Positions 5,170-5,736 of a DNA stretch of 5,736 bases are shown here, piece by piece. Position 1 is the stretch's first letter. Every line of letters starts with the position of its first letter. The stretch is from contig DBRE01000102.1 in NCBI GenBank assembly GCA_002305535.1, forward strand, positions 1 to 5,736, written 5' to 3'. The notes under the pieces are model-generated. The model ran no database searches and was not told the origin of the DNA. It saw only the letters and a program-made list of their open reading frames with translations. The DNA comes from Syntrophomonas sp. UBA1376. Lineage in GTDB: Bacteria; Bacillota; Syntrophomonadia; Syntrophomonadales; Syntrophomonadaceae. The translations under genes and the position numbers were made by a program.

Positions 5170-5709
5170 ATGTACTACTCCACACATTACACATCTCCGG
5201 TGGGGGATATATTGCTGGTAAGCGATGAGAATAGCATTATCGGTCTATGGATAGGCGAGCAGAAATATATGGAGAAAACTATGCCCCATGACATCATCGC
5301 AAAGGATGACCTGCCCGTACTTCAAGAGGGTGTAGCTTGGTTGGATGATTATTTTGCTGGTAAGAAACCGAAGTTGTCCAGGCTGTCACTTGCACCGACA
5401 GGAAGCGAGTTCCAACAGCAGGTATGGAGAATCCTTACCGAAATTCCCTATGGTGAGCTAACAACATACGGTAAAATTGCGAAAGAAGTGGCTCAACGTA
5501 TGGGAAAGGCTAGAATGTCTGCGCAAGCGGTAGGTGGAGCTGTCGGACACAATCCAATCTCTATCATTATACCTTGCCATCGTGTGGTAGGCGCCAACGG
5601 TAGTCTGACCGGTTACGGAGGCGGAATGGAGAAGAAGATCAAGCTTCTAGAGCACGAAGAAGTGGATATGACCGGATTATTTGTGCCGAAAAAAGGGACT
5701 GCGCTATAG
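5170..5709 (+). CDS. ogt: Methylated-DNA--[protein]-cysteine S-methyltransferase (O6-alkylguanine repair)
   Basis: A 179-aa suicide DNA repair protein that transfers the alkyl group from O6-alkylguanine (and O4-alkylthymine) to its own cysteine. The N-terminal domain (about 1-75) begins with the typical YSTHYTSPVGDILLVSD strand pair. The conserved C-terminal domain (PF01035) runs from about 78 to 165. It holds FQQQVWRIL, IPYGELTTYGKIA, the DNA-binding helix SAQAVGGAVGHNP (Asn128), the active site PCHRV with acceptor Cys136, and the GSLTGYGGG loop. All reaction residues are present. The position usually held by the nucleotide-flipping arginine (RAVG in many homologues) is Gln118, which I recall as common in Gram-positive members. 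Length is normal for Ogt-type enzymes without the Ada regulatory domain. No clear own promoter is seen; readthrough from ric past the hairpin is possible. Confidence 0.95.
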   Translation: MYYSTHYTSPVGDILLVSDENSIIGLWIGEQKYMEKTMPHDIIAKDDLPVLQEGVAWLDDYFAGKKPKLSRLSLAPTGSEFQQQVWRILTEIPYGELTTYGKIAKEVAQRMGKARMSAQAVGGAVGHNPISIIIPCHRVVGANGSLTGYGGGMEKKIKLLEHEEVDMTGLFVPKKGTAL

Positions 5710-5730
5710 AGACCACATTATTTTAACATG

Positions 5731-5736
5731 AAGGAG
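5731..5736 (+). promoter_or_regulatory. Shine-Dalgarno sequence at the window edge for a next gene
   Basis: AAGGAG forms the last six bases, 21 bases after the ogt stop. It suggests another + strand gene starting just outside the window, closely spaced and perhaps co-transcribed with ogt. An ATG at 5728 is a less likely start because it has no RBS of its own. Confidence 0.4.

Overview
The window reads like the chromosome of a low-to-mid GC Gram-positive bacterium, most likely a Paenibacillaceae/Bacillales member. The reasons are strong purine-rich Shine-Dalgarno sequences before every gene, GTG starts, and protein motifs typical of Firmicutes. This assignment is inference from protein style; no rRNA or marker gene is present. 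All five complete genes lie on the + strand.

Layout: (1) 103-1623, a membrane-anchored serine beta-lactamase-like hydrolase with extra C-terminal membrane segments. (2) 1624-1843, an AT-rich gap holding a candidate promoter whose -10 box lies inside a perfect 8-bp inverted repeat. (3) 1844-3529, a seven-helix membrane protein with GGDEF and HD domains. The cyclase motifs and the inhibitory site are intact, but two metal-ligand histidines of the phosphodiesterase-type HD domain are replaced. (4) 3530-3799, a gap holding a 26-codon remnant of an XRE-type regulator with an excellent RBS, possibly followed by a second gene scrap. (5) 3800-4633, an ADP-ribosylglycohydrolase. (6) 4634-4717, a compact promoter region in which a Crp/Fnr-type palindrome is centred exactly 41.5 bp before the predicted transcription start. 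(7) 4718-5020, a 100-aa short Ric/ScdA-like iron-sulfur repair protein. (8) 5046-5089, a long two-part hairpin. (9) 5170-5709, an O6-alkylguanine-DNA alkyltransferase. The window ends on a Shine-Dalgarno sequence for a further gene outside it.

The last three genes share a theme of damage or modification reversal: removal of ADP-ribose from proteins, repair of nitrosatively or oxidatively damaged Fe-S centres, and direct dealkylation of DNA. The Crp/Fnr-type promoter suggests oxygen- or NO-responsive control of ric, possibly reaching ogt by readthrough. The first two genes look independent: cell-envelope hydrolysis and c-di-GMP signalling. I see no mobile element, CRISPR array, tRNA or rRNA, and no convincing new multi-gene system. 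The most interesting signals are the ric promoter architecture, the ligand-poor short Ric protein, the one-sided GGDEF-HD enzyme and the XRE remnant.

Four of the five intact genes start downstream of the longest possible reading frame, on RBS evidence and conserved N-termini; the fifth, ogt, does so too if its TTG-initiated extension is considered.
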